From an uncultured Candidatus Altimarinota bacterium (lineage in GTDB: Bacteria; Patescibacteriota; Gracilibacteria; CAIRYL01): 53,389 bases of DNA. The translations under genes and the position numbers were made by a program. The notes beneath the pieces are model-generated. The model was not told the origin of the DNA. It was given only the letters and a program-made list of their open reading frames with translations, and ran no database searches. Position 1 is the first letter of the stretch, and every line of letters starts with the position of its first letter. The DNA is taken from NCBI GenBank assembly GCA_947311245.1, contig CAMZKJ010000024.1:1-53389 (forward strand), given 5' to 3'. Of the stretch, positions 1 to 8,231 are shown one piece after another.

Positions 1-1
1 A

Positions 2-172
2 AGTCATTATACAGGTGATATTTTTAGAAAAGAAGAATTTTCTTTAGAAGAAATGTGTGAGTATTATGCCGATAAAAGAGCATTACATAATGGATTTGTA
101 ACTATTCAAGAACGTTTGATAGATGGAGCAAAAAGATATGGCTATGAACAAGCAGGAGCAAAAAAAAAATAA
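2..172 (+). CDS. HD-domain hydrolase, C-terminal part (5' end outside window)
   Basis: The frame is open from base 2 to TAA at 170-172 and gives 56 residues. It contains the segments EEMCEYYADKRALHNGFVT and ERLIDGAKRYG, which match the C-terminal helices of small HD/HDIG metal-dependent phosphohydrolases common in Patescibacteria. The metal-binding residues would lie upstream of the window. The frame ends in nine A's followed by TAA. Skipping one base in that run opens a further frame to TAG at 267-269 encoding a helical tail (KLLEKILFFEKLLQEFGKW...), so the gene may really end at 269. The family call rests on the short tail only; substrate unknown. Confidence 0.55.
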   Translation, partial: SHYTGDIFRKEEFSLEEMCEYYADKRALHNGFVTIQERLIDGAKRYGYEQAGAKKK

Positions 173-334
173 ATTGCTTGAAAAAATTTTATTTTTTGAA
201 AAATTATTGCAAGAATTTGGAAAATGGACTGAGAAGGATATTCAAAATAAATTGACTTTTCATGCATAGATTTTTTAGAATGCGTACAATATATTTATAA
301 TATTTATATTACTTATTTTATAACTTTTTGTTCC

Positions 335-1879
335 ATGAAATATTCATTTTCAATTGATGAGACTATCCCATTTTTGGCATTTCGAAAGCTTAAAGAAATA
401 GCAGAAAAAGAAGTGGGGGCAATGAATGTATTAGATTTGTCACAAGGAGAGCCTGGGTATGGATTTTCACCAAATGTGAGATCTCGGCAATTTTTCTCTT
501 TTATTGCAATGTTAGATATAGAGTTTAATAATCATAATATTGAAAGTGATGTAAATTTGTTTTTTAAACGAAAACCATCAGATATTTCTGAAATTGAACA
601 AATAGTAGAAAACGTAGCACGAGAAAAATATTCTGAAAAACTTGCAACTGAATTGATATCAGATTGGAAAGAATTTATTCTAGAGTTGGAAAAAATTTGT
701 GCGGCACAAGGTTTAGGATATTTAAAATTTGATATTTATTACGAATTATTTAAATATTCTAATTTGATGGGAGGGCGGTATCCGCAACCTGCTGGGCATC
801 CACTTTTGCAAGCAACAATGGCAGAAGAATATACAAAAACGTTAGGGGTAACAGTAAAGGCTCATGAATTGATAGGAATTATGGGGGCGTCGCACGGGAT
901 TGGTGCAACATTTCAGGCTCTTGGAAGTGAAGGAATTAAATATTTAAAACGGGGACACACGGTTGTAATGACCTCACCTGTATATGCTCCATATAATACT
1001 ATTTTTGAAGAACGGGGAATTAATGTTGTATCACTTTCTGTAGACCCAGAAACTGGAGAGATTGATCCTGCTGATTTAAAAACAGTAGAAGGTTTAGATA
1101 AAAAAGTTCGGGCAATCATTTTAATTGACCCAAATAATCCAACGGGATTTGCAAGTAGTGATAGATTTTTAAAGGGAATTGTTGATATTGCAGAAGAGCA
1201 TAATTCTTTGATTATTGCAGATAGTGTATATCTTCGATTTTTTAATGATACAAAAACTATTGCAAATTATCCAAAAGCAAGAAAACGATTAATTCAAATT
1301 GATTCACTTTCAAAAATTGAGCGGGCAACAGGTGTTCGTGCTGGAGATATTTATGTATCTGATGAAGCAAATGAATATATTACAAACAATATATTACAAA
1401 ATTATTTTCTGAAAAAATATGAAAATATTCGACATTTATTATTTTTAGCGAAATCTCCAGGAGGAAAAAATATTGGTTTATTTCAGCATATTACAGGTAT
1501 TCCTGGTCCGTCAGTTGCAATATCACTTTCTCATGTAATTTTAGGAAAAGCAGAACGAGCTAAATATGTAGAATTATTACGAAAAAAGGTATCTATTTTT
1601 TATGAAACCTTAGGTCTTACGCATAATGGAAATAGTTATTATGGAATGATAGATTTGGAAACTATTGAATCTGAAAAATCAAAATTACGAGATATAGAAG
1701 CGGTAATGGAAGATATTGCGAAATTAGGAGTTGTGGTAATGCCTGCAAATTTATTCTTTTCTCGGTCAGATCGGCATAAAAAAGATAGAAGACGAGTTAT
1801 CCGTGTGAGTCTTCCGAATCTTTCAAATGAAGGAACAAAACGTGCTGCAGAAATTATAAAAACAGTTACTTCTCTATAA
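335..1879 (+). CDS. PLP-dependent class I/II aminotransferase, large AsdA-like form
   Basis: The 514-residue product has the fold-type I aminotransferase signatures: LIDPNNPTG, then IIADSVY with the PLP-contacting Asp, the Schiff-base lysine in SLSKIERATGVRAGDIY, and a late Arg in RVIRVSLP. The usual family length is about 400. The extra ~100 residues form a helical block at about residues 50-145. The block sits where aspartate 4-decarboxylase (AsdA, ~530 aa) also has one, and the flanking LSQGEPGYGFSPNVRSRQFF and YLKFDIYYEL segments read like that family. The product could be a transaminase, a beta-decarboxylase or both; substrate is not decided by sequence. ATG at 335 follows an AT-rich leader without a Shine-Dalgarno motif. 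purB follows after 63 bp. Confidence 0.75.
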   Translation: MKYSFSIDETIPFLAFRKLKEIAEKEVGAMNVLDLSQGEPGYGFSPNVRSRQFFSFIAMLDIEFNNHNIESDVNLFFKRKPSDISEIEQIVENVAREKYSEKLATELISDWKEFILELEKICAAQGLGYLKFDIYYELFKYSNLMGGRYPQPAGHPLLQATMAEEYTKTLGVTVKAHELIGIMGASHGIGATFQALGSEGIKYLKRGHTVVMTSPVYAPYNTIFEERGINVVSLSVDPETGEIDPADLKTVEGLDKKVRAIILIDPNNPTGFASSDRFLKGIVDIAEEHNSLIIADSVYLRFFNDTKTIANYPKARKRLIQIDSLSKIERATGVRAGDIYVSDEANEYITNNILQNYFLKKYENIRHLLFLAKSPGGKNIGLFQHITGIPGPSVAISLSHVILGKAERAKYVELLRKKVSIFYETLGLTHNGNSYYGMIDLETIESEKSKLRDIEAVMEDIAKLGVVVMPANLFFSRSDRHKKDRRRVIRVSLPNLSNEGTKRAAEIIKTVTSL

Positions 1880-1942
1880 AAAAATATAAATAACTGATAC
1901 TGTAAAAATACTTAAAAAATACTTAATTTATTATCATAATTT

Positions 1943-3355
1943 ATGATTACCGCACTTTCTCCGTTAGATGGTCGATATGCTTCAAAAGTTGCAGAACTTT
2001 CAGAATTTTTTTCAGAATATGCACTTATTAAATATCGTTGCAAAGTTGAAATTGAATGGTTTAAGCATTTGGCAGAGCGAGAAGATATTCCAGAATTGCG
2101 AAAATTAACAGAGGATGAGATAAAAATTTTAGATTCTATTTTAGAAGAATTTAATGAACAATCAGCAGAGCATGTAAAAGATATTGAAAAAACGACACGG
2201 CATGATGTGAAAGCTGTAGAATATTTTTTAAAAGATCAATTACTAGAAACTTCTTTAGAAGAACTTTCTGAATGGATTCATTTTACATGTACAAGTGAAG
2301 ATATAAATAATTTATCATATGCATTAATGTTGAAAGATGCACATCAACAACTGATGATGCCAGCGGTAGATTATATTTTAGAAGTACTTGAAAATAAATC
2401 GAAAGAATGGCAAGAAGTTCCGCTTCTTTCTTTGACTCATGGGCAATCTGCTTCGCCAACTACTGTAGGAAAATCAATTTTTGTTTTTGCTGCACGAATT
2501 TCAGCACAATTAAAACATTTAATGTCTCAAGAATTTCTTGGAAAAATAAATGGAGCAACTGGAAATTTTAATGCACATTTGGTTGCGTATCCAGATGCAA
2601 ATTGGTTAGAAATTTCTCAAACATTTGTAGAAGGATTAGAATTACAATGGAATCCATTTTCGGATCAAATAGATCCTCATGATTTTATTGCAGAACTGTC
2701 GCATGTGAATATTCGAGTAAATACAATTCTGATTGATTTATCACGAGATATTTGGGGATATATTTCACGAGGAGTATTTACACAAAAAACAAAAGCAGGA
2801 GAAATTGGGTCGTCTGCTATGCCTCATAAAGTAAACCCAATTGATTTTGAAAATGCAGAAGGAAATTTTGGAATTGCAAATGTATTATTTGACCATTTTG
2901 CATTAAAACTTCCAATTTCTCGATGGCAAAGAGATTTAACAGATTCTACAGTATTGAGAAATTTAGGAGTAGCGTTTGGGCATATGTTAATAGCATTGAA
3001 AAGTTTAAATGCTGGATTGGAAAAAATTGAAGTTTCGCCAGAAAATTGTAAGATGGAGCTTTCAAAAAATGTGGAAGTGTTAGCCGAAGCAGTACAAACA
3101 GTTATGCGAAAATATGAAATTGAAAAACCATATGAAAAATTAAAAGAATTAACAAGAGGAAAACGAATTACTTTAGATGATTATAAAGAATTTGTTGAAA
3201 AACTTGAAATTCCAGAAGATGCAAAAGAGCGATTATATAATTTGACTCCAGAGACATATATAGGTATTGCACCAAAAATGGTAGATATATTTATGCAAGA
3301 TGCAGAATTATTACCTGATGAGAATAATTGTTGTGAATCTGGTGAGTGTAAATAA
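1943..3355 (+). CDS. purB: Adenylosuccinate lyase
   Basis: PurB cleaves SAICAR to AICAR and adenylosuccinate to AMP, releasing fumarate, in purine synthesis. The 470-residue product is of the E. coli type: it opens with ALSPLDGRYASKV and carries TTRHDVKAVEYFLK, FTCTSEDINNLS, the THGQSASPTTVGK substrate-binding segment and the fumarase/aspartase-superfamily signature GSSAMPHKVNPIDFE with the catalytic serine loop. Length is normal. The last ~15 residues form a Cys-rich tail (NNCCESGECK) not usual for the family. A hairpin terminator follows at 3411-3450. Confidence 0.97.
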   Translation: MITALSPLDGRYASKVAELSEFFSEYALIKYRCKVEIEWFKHLAEREDIPELRKLTEDEIKILDSILEEFNEQSAEHVKDIEKTTRHDVKAVEYFLKDQLLETSLEELSEWIHFTCTSEDINNLSYALMLKDAHQQLMMPAVDYILEVLENKSKEWQEVPLLSLTHGQSASPTTVGKSIFVFAARISAQLKHLMSQEFLGKINGATGNFNAHLVAYPDANWLEISQTFVEGLELQWNPFSDQIDPHDFIAELSHVNIRVNTILIDLSRDIWGYISRGVFTQKTKAGEIGSSAMPHKVNPIDFENAEGNFGIANVLFDHFALKLPISRWQRDLTDSTVLRNLGVAFGHMLIALKSLNAGLEKIEVSPENCKMELSKNVEVLAEAVQTVMRKYEIEKPYEKLKELTRGKRITLDDYKEFVEKLEIPEDAKERLYNLTPETYIGIAPKMVDIFMQDAELLPDENNCCESGECK

Positions 3356-3410
3356 AAAAAATTAGAAAAATTAGAAAATTATAAAAAAAATAAATTGTAA
3401 AAATAAATGT

Positions 3411-3450
3411 AACTTTGCTACACTCTTAAAAGTTTAGCAAAGTTATTTTT
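3411..3450 (+). terminator. Rho-independent terminator after purB
   Basis: Perfect 10-bp arms AACTTTGCTA (3411-3420) and TAGCAAAGTT (3435-3444) with a 14-nt loop, followed by ATTTTT. It lies between purB and the carB half, so these are probably separate transcription units. Confidence 0.75.
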
Positions 3451-3473
3451 ATGTTATTTCATTTTCTTGATTC

Positions 3474-5033
3474 ATGTCTGAAAAATCTTCTAAAAAAGCA
3501 ATAGTTTTAGGATCTGGTCCATATTGTATTGGGTCATCGGTAGAGTTTGATTGGGGGTGTGTTACAGCAGCAAAAACATTACAATCAGAGGGGTATGAAA
3601 CTGTTATGATTAATTATAACCCTGAAACTGTTTCAACCGATTATAATACATGTGATAAATTATATTTCGATGAATTAAGTGAAGAACGCGTGATGGATAT
3701 TTACGAAGCAGAAAATCCCGATGGAGTTATATTGTATACGGGAGGGCAAATTCCAAATAATTTAGCAACAAAACTAGAAAAGCATAATGTTTCTTTTATT
3801 GGAACAGAGGCCGTAAATATTGATAGTGCGGAATCTCGTCATATTTTTTCTGGTATATTAGATGACTTAGGAATTGATCAGCCAGAATGGAAAGAGTTTG
3901 TAGCATTGGAAGAACTTGAAGAATTTACAGAGCGAGTTGGGTATCCACTTCTTGTGCGACCATCATATGTTCTTTCAGGGGCTGCAATGGCAGTAGCGTG
4001 GAGTAAAGATGAATTAGAAAATTTCTTGGGAACTGCATCAAAAATTTCAACAGAAGCACCAGTTGTTGTTTCAAAATTTGAAGTTGGGGCAATGGAAATT
4101 GAAATAGATGCAGTAGCGAGTGAAGGAGAGGTTGTAATCTATGCGATATCGGAACATGTAGAAAATGCAGGAGTTCATTCTGGGGATGCCACAATTTGCT
4201 TGCCTCCACAACGAACATATTTAGAAACTGTTCGAAGAATTAAACAAGTAGCGAAAAAATTGGCAAAACGACTAGATATTACAGGTCCTTTTAATATGCA
4301 ATTTTTAGCAAAAAATAATGAAATTAAAGTTATTGAGTTGAATTTACGAGCATCTCGAAGTTTTCCATTTGTTTCAAAGGTTACAGGGCATAATTTTATT
4401 GAAATTGCGACAAAAGCAGCGATTGCAAAAAAAGAAGGACGAAAAATAGAATTTCCTAAATTTAATACATTAGATTTAGATTATGTAGGTGTAAAAGCAC
4501 CACAGTTTTCATTTTCTCGACTTCGAGGAGCGGATCCTGTTTTATCTGTTGAAATGTCATCGACAGGAGAAGTTGCGTGTTTTGGTGATAATTTAGAAGA
4601 AGCATTTTTAAAATCTATGATTTCTACAGGATTTAAAATTCCTAACAAAAATATTTTTATTTCTATTGGACAAACTATTGATAAAGCAGATTTTCTTGAT
4701 TATGCAAAAGAATTTGTAAAAATGGGCTTCCTTTTGAAAGGAACGGAGGGGACTGCTAAATTTTTTCAAAAAGAAGGAGTTGAAATTATTTCTGTAGAAT
4801 CTGAAAATGTAGAAGAGGAGATTCAAAATTCTGATTTATTGGTAAATATTCCAACTGCATACGCACATGAGAAAAAAACAAAAGGATATGCTTTGCGTCG
4901 GGCTGCAATTGATGGAAATGTTTCGCTTATTACAAATATTCAAATTGCAAAATTGATGGTAAATGCATTAAAAAAATATCCAAAAGCTTCAGATTTACCA
5001 ATGAGTAGTATTGATGAGTTTGTAGGTCAGTAA
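3474..5033 (+). CDS. carB: Carbamoyl-phosphate synthase large chain, C-terminal half as a separate protein
   Basis: The 519-residue product corresponds to the second ATP-grasp half (carbamate-phosphorylating) plus the C-terminal MGS-like allosteric domain of CarB, normally ~1070 aa in one chain. It shows VLGSGPYCIGSSVEFD, NYNPETVSTDYNTCDKLYF, GGQIPNNLA, RPSYVLSGAAMAV, SEHVENAGVHSGDAT, ELNLRASRSFPFVSK, then a C-terminal alpha/beta domain from about residue 385. Split carB genes are known in archaea and some bacteria. Neither the N-terminal half nor carA is in this window. Several segments (LSGAAMAV, VKAPQFSFSRLRGADP, MSSTGEVACFG, STGFKIP) read more like eukaryotic CPS1/CAD and some Bacteroidetes enzymes than E. 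coli CarB. Role with pyrF in pyrimidine synthesis is inferred. Confidence 0.88.
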   Translation: MSEKSSKKAIVLGSGPYCIGSSVEFDWGCVTAAKTLQSEGYETVMINYNPETVSTDYNTCDKLYFDELSEERVMDIYEAENPDGVILYTGGQIPNNLATKLEKHNVSFIGTEAVNIDSAESRHIFSGILDDLGIDQPEWKEFVALEELEEFTERVGYPLLVRPSYVLSGAAMAVAWSKDELENFLGTASKISTEAPVVVSKFEVGAMEIEIDAVASEGEVVIYAISEHVENAGVHSGDATICLPPQRTYLETVRRIKQVAKKLAKRLDITGPFNMQFLAKNNEIKVIELNLRASRSFPFVSKVTGHNFIEIATKAAIAKKEGRKIEFPKFNTLDLDYVGVKAPQFSFSRLRGADPVLSVEMSSTGEVACFGDNLEEAFLKSMISTGFKIPNKNIFISIGQTIDKADFLDYAKEFVKMGFLLKGTEGTAKFFQKEGVEIISVESENVEEEIQNSDLLVNIPTAYAHEKKTKGYALRRAAIDGNVSLITNIQIAKLMVNALKKYPKASDLPMSSIDEFVGQ

Positions 5034-5052
5034 AATAATAAAAATAACTTTT

Positions 5053-5092
5053 AAATCTTATAATTATATGATATAATTATAAGATTTTTTTT
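5053..5092 (+). terminator. Rho-independent terminator after carB
   Basis: Perfect 16-bp AT-rich arms at 5053-5068 and 5072-5087 with a 3-nt loop, running into a T tract (5084-5092). It ends 10 bp before the next start codon. Confidence 0.75.
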
Positions 5093-5102
5093 ATAAATAA
5101 AA

Positions 5103-6425
5103 ATGACAGAGGTTTTAAAACCATCGGATGAGTATGAAAAAGGAGATTTAATGTATAAATTAGATAAAGAAACTCAGAAAATGATAGAAGTCACTGTTGA
5201 AAATTTAGGTAATTTGAAAGTCGGAGTCGACAAGACTATTCGTTTGGTGGGAATGACAGAAGAGATGCAAAAAAATGAAAGAGCTGTGAATATTCAAGAT
5301 TTAGTAAATTCAGGAACAGAGCTTACAGATTCTCAAGTGCAAAGTATGTCTATTGAGCAATTAAATGCATATGAACAGGCTAAGTGGAAATCTGAAGCGA
5401 CAAAGAATGGTGTGGAATTTACAGGGAAAATGGGTAGTGATAATTTTGCAGAAATAAAAGATTTTGATGGAGTTGGTTTAGGAACAAAAGAATACAAAGC
5501 CTTGAAAGAAAATGGATTACAAGAACGACATAATGCATTACGAGATTTTCTTCGAAAAAATAATGCTGATAAGGTGAAAATTTTACAAGTAGAAAAATTA
5601 ACTGGAGAAGAACTCAAAAATGGGCTCACAAATGCAATAAAAGCGACAGTTATAACAGGAGATACACAAGAAACTATTCTTTTTGGGAAAGACCAAAATG
5701 GTAAATTAAAAATTTTGAGCTTATCTGACCAAAATGTGAAAGGAAGTAAAAAATATTCTCATGATTTTTTAAGCAAAAAGGCTAAAAAATCAGAATCTGA
5801 ACTAAACGAGTGGCAAGTAAATCAAGATATTCTTTTTGATGAAAATGGAAAAGCAACTTCTGCAAATATTAAAGAAGGGGAGAGAGAGGTTTATATTGAT
5901 AAAAGTGAAAAAATTGTAGAGGCAGGTTGGGTTGCAAATGGTGAAGAAATTTGTGAAGGGGATAAGTGTTCACAATCAACAACAGAAACAGTAGAGTCAG
6001 TAGATATCGAAGAGAGGTTAGAATGGGATCACGTTGTTAATATGAAGGAAAATTCAGATATTTTAAAAAAAGAGAAAAATTTTCATACAAGTTATGAAAA
6101 GGGAGTGCAATATGCAAAAGAAAAAAAACAAGATGTCGTAATTCTTGCGGTAAATTCGGATTGTGGTTTTTGTAAAAAATTATATGATAAAGTTATAAAT
6201 ACAAAAGATTTTGTAAAATATGCAAAAGATAAAACTATTATTTTTCAGCCTGCTAAATATTTAGAAAAAGCAGAGAGTACAGTGTTACAGGATTCAGGTG
6301 GAGCAGTTCCTGCTCTTTTAGCAATAAGTAAAGATGATTATAATACACCTATATTAGTGAGTAATGGATATGATGATAAGAAAGACTATAAAGATGAAAT
6401 AACAGATATTTTACGCTCTTCTTAA
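5103..6425 (+). CDS. Uncharacterised protein with C-terminal thioredoxin-like CGFC domain
   Basis: The product is 440 residues with no signal peptide or membrane segment, so it is probably cytoplasmic. The last ~110 residues look like a thioredoxin-fold domain: a strand QDVVILAVNS leads into the redox motif C354-G-F-C357, followed by KKLYDKVINTKDFVKYA and later a cis-Pro-like GGAVPALLAI. This resembles thioredoxin-like proteins with a C-x-x-C helix. The N-terminal ~320 residues are rich in Lys, Glu, Asn and Ser, contain no motif I recognise, and include a CEGDKC dithiol near residues 285-290. It has its own terminators on both sides, so it looks monocistronic. A thiol-disulfide role is inferred from the motif only. 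Confidence 0.6.
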   Translation: MTEVLKPSDEYEKGDLMYKLDKETQKMIEVTVENLGNLKVGVDKTIRLVGMTEEMQKNERAVNIQDLVNSGTELTDSQVQSMSIEQLNAYEQAKWKSEATKNGVEFTGKMGSDNFAEIKDFDGVGLGTKEYKALKENGLQERHNALRDFLRKNNADKVKILQVEKLTGEELKNGLTNAIKATVITGDTQETILFGKDQNGKLKILSLSDQNVKGSKKYSHDFLSKKAKKSESELNEWQVNQDILFDENGKATSANIKEGEREVYIDKSEKIVEAGWVANGEEICEGDKCSQSTTETVESVDIEERLEWDHVVNMKENSDILKKEKNFHTSYEKGVQYAKEKKQDVVILAVNSDCGFCKKLYDKVINTKDFVKYAKDKTIIFQPAKYLEKAESTVLQDSGGAVPALLAISKDDYNTPILVSNGYDDKKDYKDEITDILRSS

Positions 6426-6435
6426 AACATACACA

Positions 6436-6466
6436 AAAAAATAAAATATTTTATATTTTATTTTTT
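6436..6466. terminator. AT-only hairpin between convergent genes
   Basis: Arms AAAAAATAAAAT (6436-6447) and ATTTTATTTTTT (6455-6466) around a 7-nt loop, with T-rich flanks on both strands. It sits between the CxxC gene and the leftward gene, overlapping the latter's stop, and could serve both. Pure A/T pairing makes it weak. Confidence 0.4.
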
Positions 6467-7014
6467 ACAATCGTAAAACTTACATATAAATCCTCTAGGT
6501 AAACAGATTTAGTATTTCCGCGATTGGTATCAAGAGAAAATTCTAAAATATCAATCGCTTTTTTTTGTAATTGTTTTCTTGCTTCTCTATCTAAAATATT
6601 ATCGAGTTCTGAAAAATAATCTTCAACAAATTTCCCACAGGATTTTTGATATCGATCGGGAATCCATTTTACCGCCAAAAGAAAATCTAAAAATTTTGTC
6701 CAAATTTCAAAATACAGTGTAATAATGCTTGTATTTGACAGTGGGTATTTTTTCGCATTTTTAATAATATTATTAAGGTTTGAAACTTTTACCTTTCTAC
6801 TTTTCCCAATTTTATTACTTGTTTCTTTTTGTACGGTTAGTAATAATTTTTTTAAAACTTTTTCTTCGCCTTCATTTTTTCCAGAATTTTCATTTTTTTC
6901 AAGCCATATAGAAAAAATATCTTTTGTATCTTGCGAAAATTCATATATGTTATCTATAAAATTTTCTTGTTGTCCACGTGATAATTCCCAAAATTTTTTT
7001 ACTAATTTTTTCAT
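6451..7014 (-). CDS. Hypothetical protein, possibly DUF6155-like
   Basis: The 187-residue Lys-rich protein is predicted all-helical, without signal peptide or membrane segment. It starts MKKLVKKFWELSRGQQENFIDNIYEFSQD and has a central KSRKVKVSNLNNIIKNAKKY segment and a C-terminal block with KKAIDILEF. The general pattern (short 'leucine-Ser-x-x-Glu' opening helix, central basic strand, helical C-terminus) recalls DUF6155 proteins, but this is from memory and weak. The start lies 42 bp from the probable mutY start on the other strand, so the two genes share a short divergent promoter region. Function unknown. Confidence 0.6.
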   Translation of the reverse strand: MKKLVKKFWELSRGQQENFIDNIYEFSQDTKDIFSIWLEKNENSGKNEGEEKVLKKLLLTVQKETSNKIGKSRKVKVSNLNNIIKNAKKYPLSNTSIITLYFEIWTKFLDFLLAVKWIPDRYQKSCGKFVEDYFSELDNILDREARKQLQKKAIDILEFSLDTNRGNTKSVYLEDLYVSFTIVKNKI

Positions 7015-7056
7015 AATTGTTTTATGTTATAATTTTTTTACTAATTTTTAATCTCT

Positions 7057-8196
7057 ATTCCTATACATTTAAATCTTACACCACTTTTAGAGTGGTATAA
7101 ACACAATGGGAGAAATTTACCATGGAGACAGACAACTGATCCTTATAAAATTTGGGTATCAGAAATTTTTTTACAGCAAACACAGGTAGAGAGGGTAATT
7201 GAGTATTATGAAAAAATAATAAAAAAATATCCCACGGTGGACGATTTAGCACAATCAGATTGGGAAGAATTTTTTCCATATTTTAAAGGGTTAGGATTTT
7301 ATTCTCGTGGGAAAAATATGCTTTTTTGTAGTTCAGATGTAGTAAAATTACATAATTCTATATTTTCTGATAATCCAAAAATATTAGAAACTTTACCAGG
7401 AATAGGGGAATATACTGCACATGCTATTGCAAGTTTTGCCTATAAAAAATCTGTTCCAGCTTTAGATGTAAATTTGTATAGGGTTTTAGGAAGGGTTTTA
7501 GATATGCACGAAAATATTCCAAAAGCTGAAAATAAAAGAGTTTTAATAAAAAATATTACGACGGTTGCATTTAATTATTTTGCGAAACAAACAGGTGAAA
7601 CAGCACATGTTTTTAATCATGCATTGATGGATATTGGTTCAAAATTTTGTACGGCTAAAAAAATTGATTGTACAAATTGTCCGTTAAAAAATGATTGTTT
7701 ATTTTTTAAAAATAATAAAACACTGTCTAATTCTAAAATAATAAAAAATACTACAAATACTACAAATACTACAAATACTACAAATAATAATAAAATTAAT
7801 AATTTTAATAATAAAATTGCTGTAATGATGTTAAGACATAATAAGAAATATTTATTAGAAAATAAAAAAAATGAAGAAAATATTTGGCAATTTCCAGAAT
7901 TTGTACGAGAATTAAATAATCAGAATGCTAAAAATAATAGAGATTTTTTGAAAAAAATTGTTCATGAAAAATTTCATATAGATATTTCTGTTCGACCAGT
8001 TTTTTGGAAAGAGCAGTGTTATGAATTTGCACGATGCCAAATTCAAAGTGGTGAAAAAAACTTTATATTCGATATAGAAAAAAATAATACATATAAATTT
8101 TTTACTATTTCTGAAATTATAGAGTTGTATAAAAAGAAAAAAATTAAATATTATTCACACGAATTTTATGAAAAAATTATAAAAATGAGAGTATAA
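7057..8196 (+). CDS. mutY: A/G-specific adenine glycosylase, probable non-AUG start
   Basis: MutY removes adenine mispaired with 8-oxoguanine. The conserved N-terminus LLEWYKHNGRNLPWR, then WVSEIFLQQTQVERV, is encoded from 7087 on, well upstream of the first GTG (7237). The frame is open only from 7045 and has no ATG, GTG or TTG before that region. Starting at ATT 7057 gives 379 residues and puts catalytic Glu at 36 and Asp at 137, against E37 and D138 in E. coli. ATA 7063 is an alternative. Visible features are the helix-hairpin-helix LPGIGEYTAHAI, ALDVN, a 4Fe-4S motif C-x6-C-x2-C-x5-C (CTAKKIDCTNCPLKNDC), an Asn/Thr-rich linker made by a 9-bp DNA repeat, and a C-terminal NUDIX-like 8-oxoG recognition domain. 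nth follows 35 bp downstream. Confidence 0.85.
   Translation: MPIHLNLTPLLEWYKHNGRNLPWRQTTDPYKIWVSEIFLQQTQVERVIEYYEKIIKKYPTVDDLAQSDWEEFFPYFKGLGFYSRGKNMLFCSSDVVKLHNSIFSDNPKILETLPGIGEYTAHAIASFAYKKSVPALDVNLYRVLGRVLDMHENIPKAENKRVLIKNITTVAFNYFAKQTGETAHVFNHALMDIGSKFCTAKKIDCTNCPLKNDCLFFKNNKTLSNSKIIKNTTNTTNTTNTTNNNKINNFNNKIAVMMLRHNKKYLLENKKNEENIWQFPEFVRELNNQNAKNNRDFLKKIVHEKFHIDISVRPVFWKEQCYEFARCQIQSGEKNFIFDIEKNNTYKFFTISEIIELYKKKKIKYYSHEFYEKIIKMRV
7750..7785 (+). repeat. In-frame 9-bp tandem repeat in mutY linker
   Basis: Four exact copies of ACTACAAAT (7750-7785) encode a Thr/Asn run between the FeS motif and the NUDIX-like domain of MutY, followed by further Asn codons. It is a length-variable linker candidate. 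Confidence 0.9.
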
Positions 8197-8231
8197 AAAT
8201 CAGAATATTAAAAAATTATGATATAAGAAGT

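Noticed and set aside
7237-8196. MutY as a truncated gene starting at GTG 7237
   Set aside because: Conserved MutY sequence, including the catalytic Glu, continues in the same frame upstream to about 7087, so a non-AUG start is more likely than truncation.
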